From positions 1 through 61,685 of the forward strand of contig JBMNCR010000053.1 in NCBI GenBank assembly GCA_049366695.1: 61,685 bases of DNA, given 5' to 3'. This stretch comes from JBMNCR01 sp049366695 (GTDB lineage: Bacteria > Bacillota > Clostridia > Eubacteriales > Alkalibacteraceae). Made by a program: the position numbers and the translations under genes. The notes under the pieces were generated by a model that worked only from the letters and a program-made list of their open reading frames with translations, did not search any database and was not told where the DNA came from. Of this stretch, positions 8,384 to 16,440 are shown in pieces (positions within the stretch are counted from its first letter, which is position 1; the number at the start of each line of letters is the position of its first letter).

Positions 8384-8447
8384 TTTTCGTATAGTATATT
8401 AGAATATTCTTATATACTAATATACTATACGAAAAAAAATATGTCAA
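8384..8447 (-). promoter_or_regulatory. rhodanese promoter overlapped by a perfect 19-bp inverted repeat
   Basis: Minus-strand TTGACA (8447-8442), 17-nt spacer, TATATT (8424-8419). Arms TTTTCGTATAGTATATTAG (8384-8402) and its exact complement (8417-8435) are separated by 14 nt and cover the -10 box and the start region. The dyad is too AT-rich and lacks the T-run of a terminator on the minus strand, and its position on the promoter marks it as an operator. Confidence 0.8.
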
Positions 8448-8454
8448 TGAAAGA

Positions 8455-8751
8455 TTATAAATTGCAATAATTTTCCTTTAGTACTTCTATAATATTTCTT
8501 ACACGCTCGTCATTGATAAAATAAGTTATAGACTGCCCTTTTTTTTCTGAATCAAGTAACTTATGTGCCTTTAGAATTGATAAGTGTTGAGAAATTGCTG
8601 ATTGAGTTAGATTGTTAATTTTATTATGGAGCTCTGTTACTGTCATTGGTGAAGAGAGAAGATAACAAACGATCACCAATCGGTTTTCATTAGATAAGAC
8701 CTTTAATAATTCTGATACATTTTTCATATTTTCAATATAAAGTGATTTCAT
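8455..8751 (-). CDS. ArsR-family regulator with two spaced cysteines (SqrR/BigR-like)
   Basis: A 98-residue winged-helix repressor: NRLVIVCYLLSSPMTVTELHNKINNLTQSAISQHLSILKAHKLLDSEKKGQSITYFI. The start at 8751 is set by the GGAGGAA ribosome site; 16 further codons upstream are probably untranslated. Cys29 in helix 2 and Cys96 near the C-terminus are 67 residues apart, close to the spacing of the cysteine pair that forms a tetrasulfide link in SqrR/BigR sensors. There is no CxC metal motif of ArsR/CadC. It is encoded immediately before a rhodanese. Likely a persulfide-responsive repressor of the rhodanese and of itself. Confidence 0.8.
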   Translation of the reverse strand: MKSLYIENMKNVSELLKVLSNENRLVIVCYLLSSPMTVTELHNKINNLTQSAISQHLSILKAHKLLDSEKKGQSITYFINDERVRNIIEVLKENYCNL

Positions 8752-8771
8752 GATTCCTCCACTTAGTATTT

Positions 8772-8827
8772 TAGTATATTTAAATTTTCTAATTATCAAT
8801 TATACTATCATTTCATTGTTATAGCAA
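8772..8827 (-). promoter_or_regulatory. arsR-type gene promoter and related dyad
   Basis: Minus-strand TTGCTA (8827-8822), 17-nt spacer, TATAAT (8804-8799). Half-sites TAGTATATT (8772-8780) and AATTATACTA (8799-8808) resemble the arms of the rhodanese operator, which suggests autoregulation by the same protein. Confidence 0.55.
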
Positions 8828-8968
8828 CTGAGGTTTAGTAGTGTAGATATTCTTATCATTACTAGAATTATCAATTTCTAGTAACAATAATTTTTTAAAA
8901 AATAGTTTTGATAAGCAAACTTTGAATAATTGTTCATACGATTGACGTAGTTACTCGTTTTTAATAAT

Positions 8969-8997
8969 TTGACAAAATTCTAATTACAAGTTATAAT
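8969..8997 (+). promoter_or_regulatory. sigma-A promoter of the amtB leader
   Basis: TTGACA (8969-8974), 17 nt, TATAAT (8992-8997): perfect consensus. It predicts a transcript starting near 9004, about 375 nt before the amtB start. Between 8828 and 8968 I see only a 9-bp dyad TTACTAGAA/TTCTAGTAA (8859-8884). Confidence 0.8.
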
Positions 8998-9092
8998 TTA
9001 TTGGTATCTAAAACTCTATCTAACATTTAGATGATAAGTTTAAATGAGTAATGGAATTAGAGTGTATTAATATACTCTTAATAGTATGTATA

Positions 9093-9196
9093 TGATTCAA
9101 TGGTGAATTAAAATAAGAAATGAAAATTAATTATAACAAGTTATTATAAGGACAATGAGGTCCATATCTTACTTTTGGTGAGGTGTGGATTTTTTT
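9093..9196 (+). promoter_or_regulatory. ANTAR-type dual-hairpin antitermination leader of amtB
   Basis: Two small hairpins with six-base loops: P1 TGATTC-[AATGGT]-GAATTA (9093-9110) and P2 GGAC-[AATGAG]-GTCC (9150-9163). Both loops have A at position 1 and G at position 4, the hallmark of RNA sites bound by ANTAR-domain proteins. The 3' arm of P2 (9160-9163) is also the beginning of a terminator stem, 9161-9172 pairing with 9178-9189, followed by seven Ts (9190-9196). P2 and terminator therefore exclude each other. Known in other Firmicutes for ethanolamine and nitrogen genes. The predicted effect is read-through into amtB when the ANTAR regulator is active. Confidence 0.8.
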
Positions 9197-9380
9197 ATTG
9201 TTTAAAGTTTTATTAATGAATGTAGTTTTTATGTTTTTAAAATTACGGGATATAATTACTTTTATTGTTATTTTAATATATGAAATTTGATTCTTAATCG
9301 ATGTATAAAAATGGTTGTATTAGAAAAGAAGTATTATGATTTTTTGTAGTATGCTTTTAAATTATCTAGGGGGTAAAAAA

Positions 9381-10604
9381 ATGGACACAGTAATAATTAA
9401 TTCTATGTGGGTACTAATAGCAAGTATTCTTGTATTTCTAATGCATGCAGGATTTGCGATGGTAGAAGTTGGATTCACTAGAGCTAAAAATGCAGTTAAT
9501 ATTATTATGAAAAACTTTGTTACGATTTCGGTAGGAGTATTATCATTCTTTTTTATTGGATATGGATTTATGTATGGAACTGATGTTGGAAGCTTTATAG
9601 GGACGGATATGTTTATGTTAATAAACAAACCAGTCGAGATAAATGGGGTCTCATTTGATATATTTTTCTTTTTTCAAGCTATTTTTGCTGCAACTTGCGC
9701 AACAATTGTTTCTGGTGCTATGGCTGAAAGAACAAAATATGGTGCATACATTATATTTTGTTTTATAGCAACTATGTTTATCTATCCAATGATTGGACAT
9801 TGGATATGGGGTGGCGGATTTTTGGCAGAAAAATTTGGTTTTCTTGATTTCGCTGGAGGAACTGCTGTTCACGCAGTTGGCGGGTTCTGTGCATTAGCAG
9901 GTGCTTGGTTAGTTGGTCCGAGAAGTGGAAAGTACAAAAACGGTATTGCACAAGCAATCCCAGGTCATAATATTCCTCTTGGAGCATTAGGGGTACTAAT
10001 ACTATGGTTTGGTTGGTTTGGTTTTAATCCTGGAAGTACTCTAGATATTACTTCGCCAGCAACAGCACATGCTGCGATTACGACGCTTTTAAGTGGTTCA
10101 GCAGCAACATGTGGAGCATTACTAGTGAGTAGCATAAAATATGGGAAGGCAGATGCAGGGCTGACACTAAATGGTGCGTTAGCGGGACTTGTAGGAATTA
10201 CTGCTGGAGCTAATGTAATATCGTTTATTGGTGCAATAGTTGTAGGGTTCCTTAGTTCAATAATAATGATATATTCTATTGTTTTTATTGATCAAAAGCT
10301 TAGAATTGATGATCCAGTTGGTGCGATTTCGGTTCATGGTGTATGTGGAGTTTTTGGGACTTTAGCAATTGGATTATTTTCATCAGCAGAAGGAAGTGAA
10401 GGATTGTTTTACGGTGGAGGATTATCACTGCTAGGAACACAAATGATTGGAGTTTTGGTATGCGGGGTTACTGCTTTTGTGTTAGCGGCAGTTACGTTTA
10501 TAATACTGAAGAAAACTATTGGTTTAAAAGTCGATAATCATGAAGAAATAACAGGGTTAGATGAAATGGAGCATGGAGTATCTGCTTATAGCGATTTAAT
10601 ATAA
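9381..10604 (+). CDS. amtB: ammonium transporter Amt
   Basis: A 407-residue Amt/MEP/Rh channel protein with about eleven membrane segments. The pore twin histidines are visible in GGTAVHAVGG and SVHGVCGVFG, and the Phe-rich external gate and MAERTKYGAY signature are present. The start at 9381 follows AGGGGGTAAAAAA; the frame extends 15 codons upstream without a ribosome site. No glnK/glnB follows, unlike the common amtB-glnK pair, so PII control, if any, is encoded elsewhere. Regulation is probably by the ANTAR leader in front. A strong terminator closes the unit as a single-gene transcript. Confidence 0.95.
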   Translation: MDTVIINSMWVLIASILVFLMHAGFAMVEVGFTRAKNAVNIIMKNFVTISVGVLSFFFIGYGFMYGTDVGSFIGTDMFMLINKPVEINGVSFDIFFFFQAIFAATCATIVSGAMAERTKYGAYIIFCFIATMFIYPMIGHWIWGGGFLAEKFGFLDFAGGTAVHAVGGFCALAGAWLVGPRSGKYKNGIAQAIPGHNIPLGALGVLILWFGWFGFNPGSTLDITSPATAHAAITTLLSGSAATCGALLVSSIKYGKADAGLTLNGALAGLVGITAGANVISFIGAIVVGFLSSIIMIYSIVFIDQKLRIDDPVGAISVHGVCGVFGTLAIGLFSSAEGSEGLFYGGGLSLLGTQMIGVLVCGVTAFVLAAVTFIILKKTIGLKVDNHEEITGLDEMEHGVSAYSDLI

Positions 10605-10667
10605 TGCTTTTGTAAGAAGAATAAATATGTGAACAAATATAAAATTAGAGAATAATGAGATATAAAG

Positions 10668-10710
10668 AAAAACCGTATTAAAGTTATATATGCTTTAATA
10701 CGGTTTTTTT
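10668..10710 (+). terminator. amtB terminator
   Basis: Perfect stem AAAAACCGTATTAAAG / CTTTAATACGGTTTTT with a 9-nt loop and a run of Ts. Confidence 0.92.
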
Positions 10711-11154
10711 AGAATAGTAGATAAGTTTAAAATACAATGTCTCAAAAAGTATGAATCTTATTTTGACTATACCTTAAATTAATCTTTAATATATATAGTA
10801 GGATTTGTTTTTATAGTAATTGTGTAGTAGCGAATTTAATTAAATATGTCTATGGTATAATATATCTGAAAGAGTAAAATATTGTATATAGTGAAATGTA
10901 TATATAATTAGAGAATTACTTCAGATCATGTAAAAATAATTGATTACATGAATATTTATATAAGAGGCAAATCATTAAAGAATTATTACAGTATAAATTA
11001 ATTTGAAACTACATTTCACTATGGTGAAATTAGCGAGGGAAATTATAGAATTAGGATTGAGGAAAAACACTAAAAGAACATGAAAATGACATAATTGAAT
11101 ATTCGGAAAGAAATTTTATAATGGTAAATTAATTAATGGTAGGAGATGAAGATA
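10711..11154. other. noncoding region upstream of the radical SAM gene, with an 18-bp dyad
   Basis: About 440 nt without a credible gene. The clearest signal is the palindrome ATTTCACTATGGTGAAAT (11013-11030), arms ATTTCAC/GTGAAAT around TATG. A partial copy, AGTGAAATGTAT, lies near 10900. It may be an operator for the downstream gene. Confidence 0.4.
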
Positions 11155-12255
11155 ATGAGTAGTGAATTTAGTTTATCAAAGTATTTGAATAATGGAATTG
11201 AAAATATCATAAAAGGTATAGTAAAAGCATCTTTTAAAAATCCTAAAGAAACAGCTTTTATTGCAAAGTATGCCTTGGCAAGTAAAGAATCGAAAAAGAA
11301 AAGGGAATACTTTGAAAAAAAAGGAGAGAATATTCCTGGATTTTTAATTTCAAGTATAACAAATAGTTGTAATTTGTTTTGCAAAGGATGTTATGCAAGA
11401 GCGAACCAATCTAGTGGAGAAGATTATAAAAAACAGCAATTATCAAGTGAAAGGTGGAAAACTATATTTCAAGAAGCTAAAGAAATTGGTATCTCATTTA
11501 TACTGCTTGCTGGAGGAGAACCTCTAATGAGAAGAGAGGTTATTGAAAAAGCTTCAGAAGTTAAAGAGATAATATTCCCAATATTCACGAATGGAACGAT
11601 GGTGCAAGAAGGTTACATAAAATTATTTGATAAGAATAGAAATTTAGTGCCAATGCTTAGTATAGAAGGAGATAAAGAACTGACAGATATTAGAAGAGGG
11701 GAAGGAACTTATGATAAATTAATGAATGTAATGAATTCGCTTGAGGAGAAAGGTATATTGTATGGCGTGTCTATTACCGTGACAAGTGAAAACATTGAAA
11801 ATGTCACTGGCAAAACTTTCATTAATAAACTATACCAAAAAGGATGTAGAGCAATAATTTTTATTGAGTATGTTCCTGTGACAGAAGAAACTAAATATTT
11901 AGCGCCTACAGATGAAGAAAGAGAGATATTAGAAATTAAACAACAAGAGCTAAGAGAAGATTATGAAGATGCAATATTTTTATCATTTCCCGGCGATGAA
12001 AAATATTCTGGTGGCTGTCTTGCGGCGGGGAGAGGTTTTTTTCATATCAATGTAGATGGATCAGCTGAGCCATGTCCATTCTCACCTTATTCAGATATTA
12101 ATTTGAACAACTGTACTTTAAGAGACGCTCTGAATTCTCAACTATTTAAAAAGCTTAACGAGACAGGATTACTACTTGGAGAACATGACGGGGGATGTCT
12201 TCTTTTTGAGAAAGAGAATGAAGTGAAAAAGTTGCTTAAAGATTGTAATAAGTGA
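11155..12255 (+). CDS. radical SAM protein with SPASM-like C-terminus
   Basis: A 366-residue radical SAM enzyme. The cluster motif is Cys72-x3-Cys76-x2-Cys79 (CNLFCKGCYA), followed by the AGGEPL SAM-contact motif. Later cysteines in GGCLAAGRGFF, EPCPFSP and DGGCLLF form a partial SPASM/twitch-type set that may hold a second iron-sulfur cluster. The first about 60 residues are a helical Lys-rich extension. Start 11155 lies 9 nt after AGGAG; an ATG at 11146 overlaps it. Such proteins modify peptides, cofactors or small molecules; no precursor peptide gene was seen next to it. The next gene is a Dps-like thioferritin, about 175 nt on. Confidence 0.85.
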   Translation: MSSEFSLSKYLNNGIENIIKGIVKASFKNPKETAFIAKYALASKESKKKREYFEKKGENIPGFLISSITNSCNLFCKGCYARANQSSGEDYKKQQLSSERWKTIFQEAKEIGISFILLAGGEPLMRREVIEKASEVKEIIFPIFTNGTMVQEGYIKLFDKNRNLVPMLSIEGDKELTDIRRGEGTYDKLMNVMNSLEEKGILYGVSITVTSENIENVTGKTFINKLYQKGCRAIIFIEYVPVTEETKYLAPTDEEREILEIKQQELREDYEDAIFLSFPGDEKYSGGCLAAGRGFFHINVDGSAEPCPFSPYSDINLNNCTLRDALNSQLFKKLNETGLLLGEHDGGCLLFEKENEVKKLLKDCNK

Positions 12256-12430
12256 TTATTGAATTAGCTTTATATAAGAAGTTGTTGGGTTATATAATGA
12301 TATAGAGCAGAGTAAGAAAAAGAATTATACATTTTATATAACAATAAAATAATATACTAAGACTTATTTTGGATTAAATAATTATTATTGGGAATAATAT
12401 GCACATTCGAATTAAAAGGAGTGTATATAA

Positions 12431-12982
12431 ATGGCAAGAGTAACAAGGGAAATGGTAGAAAAGTCTGGTGTAGATATAAATAAACTTCTTCAGCTATTAA
12501 TAAATAATGCATCAGCAGAGCTTACGACATATTACTATTACACAATTTTACGTGCCAACTTGATTGGACTTCAAGGAGAAGGTGTAAAAGAAATAGCTGA
12601 AACGGCACGTATTGAAGATAGAAATCATTTTGAAGCCCTTGTACCAAGGATTTATGAGCTTGGGGGTCATTTGCCAGCTTGTATGAAAGAGTTTCATGAT
12701 GTTTCTGCTTGTCCTCCAGCAAAGTTGCCAGCAGACTCAAATAATGTAAATGAGATATTAAAAGTATTAGTGGGGGCTGAAAGATGTGCTGTTAGCGGAT
12801 ATACTGAAATTTGTAATATGACTGCCGGAAAAGATCATAGAACATATGACTTATCTTTAGCAATTCTTAATGAAGAAATAGAGCACGAGTCTTGGTTTTC
12901 AGAATTTTTAGGAGAAGGGCCTTCAGGACACTTTATGAGAAGAGGCAGTACATCTCCATTTGTTACAAAGTTTTTAAGGTAA
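12431..12982 (+). CDS. Dps-like ferritin (thioferritin/DpsL type)
   Basis: A 183-residue four-helix ferritin-like protein. Diiron ligands are seen as Glu30, Glu62 with His66, Glu117 and Glu149-x2-His152. Extra cysteines (Cys84, Cys94, Cys119, Cys128) near the centre of the fold fit the thioferritin (DpsL) subgroup, which stores iron and consumes peroxide in anaerobes. Ribosome site AAAGGAGTG. It ends at a good terminator. Expected role: protection from oxygen and peroxide. Confidence 0.85.
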   Translation: MARVTREMVEKSGVDINKLLQLLINNASAELTTYYYYTILRANLIGLQGEGVKEIAETARIEDRNHFEALVPRIYELGGHLPACMKEFHDVSACPPAKLPADSNNVNEILKVLVGAERCAVSGYTEICNMTAGKDHRTYDLSLAILNEEIEHESWFSEFLGEGPSGHFMRRGSTSPFVTKFLR

Positions 12983-12998
12983 TAATAAAGTAATTCAA

Positions 12999-13041
12999 TG
13001 AAGTAGGTAATATTATTAAATTACTTACTTCAAATATTTTT
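12999..13041 (+). terminator. terminator after the Dps-like gene
   Basis: A 13-bp stem TGAAGTAGGTAAT / ATTACTTACTTCA with one G-T pair, followed by a T-rich tail. Confidence 0.8.
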
Positions 13042-13301
13042 AAAAAGTATATATTAAAGGATTTATACCTTTGTATTAACTTATATTTTAATATTCAAAA
13101 ATTTTTATATTTCAGAATTAAAAAATATAATACTTATATATAGAAGAGTTTTTTAACTAGTTTAAAAGCATTGCAAATATTTTTGTAATTTATGCATAAA
13201 TAACAAAAATAAATAAAAAAAATGCTAGATATTGAATTATTGTTTTGATACAATTATGTAAATATATTCGTATTAGAATGACAAAAAAATGGGGGAAACA
13301 A

Positions 13302-15830
13302 ATGAATAAAATAGTTATAAAAAGATATGTAGCGCTAATTACAACTTTAATCTTAATACTATCTTTAATAGGATGTGGAGCAAATCAGGACGATGAAAGT
13401 AAAAACTATTATGATTTTGAAACGTATATGACTGATGATGAAAGGCAGATGTTGATTGATGAAGATGTGGTTACATTACTATGTGCTAGCCCATATTATA
13501 ATTCACCTATTGATGATTTTGGACTTGCGGACACTGCATATAATGATTCAAGGGATGAAATAATTAATAATTTATACTTCTTGGGAAATACCATTGAAGA
13601 ATCAGCTACAGAAATTATTCCTTATATTGATTTATTGCAAGCTTCAGTAATGAAGATGATGGATAACTACAGTGATGAACCGAATCTAAATGATTACATA
13701 GAATTTGAATTACATGATTATACAAACTATATGATTAATATTTCACTAGCAACTTCTCAGATTGAGGAGTTTACAGAAACTGATTCAGATTTATATACAC
13801 AGGCATGGTATGATACAATGAAATTAATCAATCAAGTAGAATTTGGTAATGATTGTCTAGATTACTTAACTCAACTTTCTATAGATACTGGTTTTATACT
13901 TGAGTATCTAGAAGAAAATAAGATGCAGATTGATACCGAAACTTCTAATGCTGTCGATATTATCAAAAATTCTCAACATTATGAAGATGCGATTAACGAA
14001 ATAATTGTTTCATTAGATAAAGTAGCATTTTATTATTCTTTACTTGATGAGTGTGAATTTTATTTTACACTTAGTAATTTTGAATACATGAAAGGTGTTA
14101 CTACGGAACTTCAAAATAGAATGTCTGAATCATCTACAAGTATTGATGAAGAGATAATGAATTTCACAGAAGAATCTATAGAATTTTATAACGATTTAGC
14201 AAAAAAATTAGAAGAAGCTTATATTGCAAATACACCATATGAAGTAGAAATTGATATAAGTAATTCAAGTAATGATTTCTTATTATTTTCTACTGTTTAT
14301 GCTGTCGAAAATGATGAGTTAAAAACTGCAAATGAATATTATAAAAAAGCTGTATCTGTCAATTCGAAGAAATATGAAAGTAAAAATGATAAAAAGACTT
14401 CTTTATGGGATAGAGTAACAAATTCAGTCTCTAAGCATTATAATGGATTCAAAAAAATGACAGGGCATGTAATAGAAATAGGGAATGTACTTGTAAAAGA
14501 TACCATGGATTATGCGGTAATGAGTGCTTATGGTATAGAAAAAGAAACAATAAAAAAACAAATAAGTGAAAATCATGAATTAGTGAGACAAAAGTATAAA
14601 GCCAATACTCTTGGAGAGGAAACAATAAATAATATTAATGGAGTATATGAGGGAATGGAGGAATTTTCTCAGAATGCTTCTGAGATGGTATTTGGAGAAG
14701 GAAAGATATCTGATAGTATCGGATTTTTAGGACGATATAGTACAAAGTTGGTTACAGGACTTGGAAGAAGCGTTGTTCAGTTGGTAAACCCAAAATCGAC
14801 ACCAAGTGAACAAATACTTGCGAGCCTTTCTATAGCATTAACTAACGATAAAATTGCTAATGCATTTACTGGAGGATTTTTCTCAGTAACACAAAAATGG
14901 ATTCCAAAGAGTATGCAGAGTAAGATTGTTAAGAATTCTTCTGCCTTTAAAAAATATATCTTGACAAAAACGGATGATGCAGGCAAATGGTTCAGCAATA
15001 CTTCCTTTGGAAAAAAAGTAATTGATTTTAGTAGCAAGGTAATGAGTAAACATGGAAATATAATTACAAAAGCAAAAGATAAATTGATAACTTTTTTTAC
15101 TGGTTCAAAAAATTCTGAAAATGTCTTATTAAAATCTAAAAATAGAATTGTAAATACTGCTGGAAGGATTGTTCAGGTAATGGAAGAAAAAATAAAATCT
15201 GAAATTAATAAAGGGGTAAAAGATTATGCAAATGATCTAATAATTAGTAAAAGTACGGATTTTATTAAATGGGCATCCTCATGGTTAGATCCATCTGAAG
15301 TAACAAAAGGAGGAGAAGTAGCTAGCTCTTCGTCAAGTAATGATACTGAAGATGATGTGGATACTGAAGATTCTACAGGTGCTGAAGAAGACGTAGAGAA
15401 AGAAGGAATTGAAGATTCCACTAATATGGATTCCACAAGTGAAGATAAAATATCTGATAATAACGATGTTGATTATAGTGATTATGCGGGAACGTATGTA
15501 GGAAATGGAACTAAAATATCAGTTGGCAATGATTTTAGTTCATCATTAGATAAAAATACGTCCTCTGTAGAACTTGTAATGGATAAAAACCTCATGATTA
15601 AAGTAAAATTAAATATTTTTAATACAGGGATGATGGATACAACTGCCAGTTTTCAACCTAGTATACCTGCCACTATAGACAATAATAGTTTTAATATTCA
15701 ATTTACTGATGATGAAGGAGACCTTGTTACTATTAGTGGGAAATTTAGTGGGACTTCCTTAAATGGTAAGGTAGTAAATAAGATTGAGGGAGATACAGTA
15801 ACTATACAATTTGTCTCTCAGCTCCAATAA
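13302..15830 (+). CDS. large surface lipoprotein of unknown function
   Basis: An 842-residue predicted lipoprotein. A basic N-terminus (MNKIVIKRY) and hydrophobic core lead to the lipobox LIGC with Cys25. The start at 13302 follows GGGGGAAACAA; 19 upstream codons in frame carry no ribosome site. Residues about 30-360 are acidic and mostly helical. About 360-690 are basic and helical, with a Gly/Ala/Ser-rich central patch (GLGRSVVQL...GGFFSVTQKW) that could touch a membrane. About 690-745 is a Ser/Asp/Glu linker (SSSSSNDTEDDVDTED...), and the last about 95 residues look like a small beta domain. No family recognised. Its own terminator makes it monocistronic. Confidence 0.75.
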   Translation: MNKIVIKRYVALITTLILILSLIGCGANQDDESKNYYDFETYMTDDERQMLIDEDVVTLLCASPYYNSPIDDFGLADTAYNDSRDEIINNLYFLGNTIEESATEIIPYIDLLQASVMKMMDNYSDEPNLNDYIEFELHDYTNYMINISLATSQIEEFTETDSDLYTQAWYDTMKLINQVEFGNDCLDYLTQLSIDTGFILEYLEENKMQIDTETSNAVDIIKNSQHYEDAINEIIVSLDKVAFYYSLLDECEFYFTLSNFEYMKGVTTELQNRMSESSTSIDEEIMNFTEESIEFYNDLAKKLEEAYIANTPYEVEIDISNSSNDFLLFSTVYAVENDELKTANEYYKKAVSVNSKKYESKNDKKTSLWDRVTNSVSKHYNGFKKMTGHVIEIGNVLVKDTMDYAVMSAYGIEKETIKKQISENHELVRQKYKANTLGEETINNINGVYEGMEEFSQNASEMVFGEGKISDSIGFLGRYSTKLVTGLGRSVVQLVNPKSTPSEQILASLSIALTNDKIANAFTGGFFSVTQKWIPKSMQSKIVKNSSAFKKYILTKTDDAGKWFSNTSFGKKVIDFSSKVMSKHGNIITKAKDKLITFFTGSKNSENVLLKSKNRIVNTAGRIVQVMEEKIKSEINKGVKDYANDLIISKSTDFIKWASSWLDPSEVTKGGEVASSSSSNDTEDDVDTEDSTGAEEDVEKEGIEDSTNMDSTSEDKISDNNDVDYSDYAGTYVGNGTKISVGNDFSSSLDKNTSSVELVMDKNLMIKVKLNIFNTGMMDTTASFQPSIPATIDNNSFNIQFTDDEGDLVTISGKFSGTSLNGKVVNKIEGDTVTIQFVSQLQ

Positions 15831-15860
15831 TAAAGAATTATATTATTAGATATATGTATC

Positions 15861-15896
15861 AAAAGTCTACTTTTCATTAAGAAAAGTAGACTTTTT
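15861..15896. terminator. terminator after the lipoprotein gene
   Basis: Perfect 15-bp stem AAAAGTCTACTTTTC / its complement, loop ATTAA, with T-runs; it probably works in both directions, towards the small membrane gene as well. Confidence 0.9.
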
Positions 15897-15920
15897 GTAG
15901 TGTATGTATTTTTATACTAA

Positions 15921-16178
15921 TTAATAACCATAACCCATGGCGCTAGTTATAAGCGCAAAAATTGATCCTGCGAATAATAACCATAAAACAATAGAAATAG
16001 CTGACATTATAAGTGCTGCTTTAAAATAATTTGATTTTGTTTTATTAGGGTCATTGAAAGCCCAAACAAACATCATTACGATATTGACTATTGGTATAAT
16101 CAAAATTAGAAATGTTATTAACCAGTCTTTGACAGAAAGGACAGGACAAGATTCTACATTGTTATCTACTTCATTCAT
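15921..16178 (-). CDS. small two-helix membrane protein
   Basis: An 85-residue protein with a short acidic N-terminus (MNEVDNNVESCP), a membrane segment WLITFLILIIPIVNIVMMFVWAF, a polar loop NDPNKTKSNYFKAA and a second segment to near the C-terminus, ending AMGYGY. Ribosome site AAAGGAGGTGAATTAA. Similar small proteins with the PIVNIVMMFVWAF...KSNYFKA pattern are widespread in Firmicutes without a defined function. Confidence 0.75.
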   Translation of the reverse strand: MNEVDNNVESCPVLSVKDWLITFLILIIPIVNIVMMFVWAFNDPNKTKSNYFKAALIMSAISIVLWLLFAGSIFALITSAMGYGY

Positions 16179-16440
16179 TTAATTCACCTCCTTTATTAGA
16201 ACGCTTGCTATATTATACCATAATATAACAAATAAATGTATAAAATTAGGTAATACATTAATATATGGCATATTTAGATAATTATTTGTATAAAAAATAT
16301 TTTATACAATTATGTAATTGAATATTCTATAAAATTCAACAAACTTCTTAGAATATTTTGTAGAGCATTTTTTTAATATATTATATAATAAGGTTATAAT
16401 AAATATAGGTATATTATAAAGAGTAAAGAAGGTGTTAATC

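Noticed and set aside
8384..8435. Intrinsic terminator after the ArsR gene
   Set aside because: The arms lack a following T-run on the minus strand and overlap the -10 box of the rhodanese promoter, so an operator fits better.
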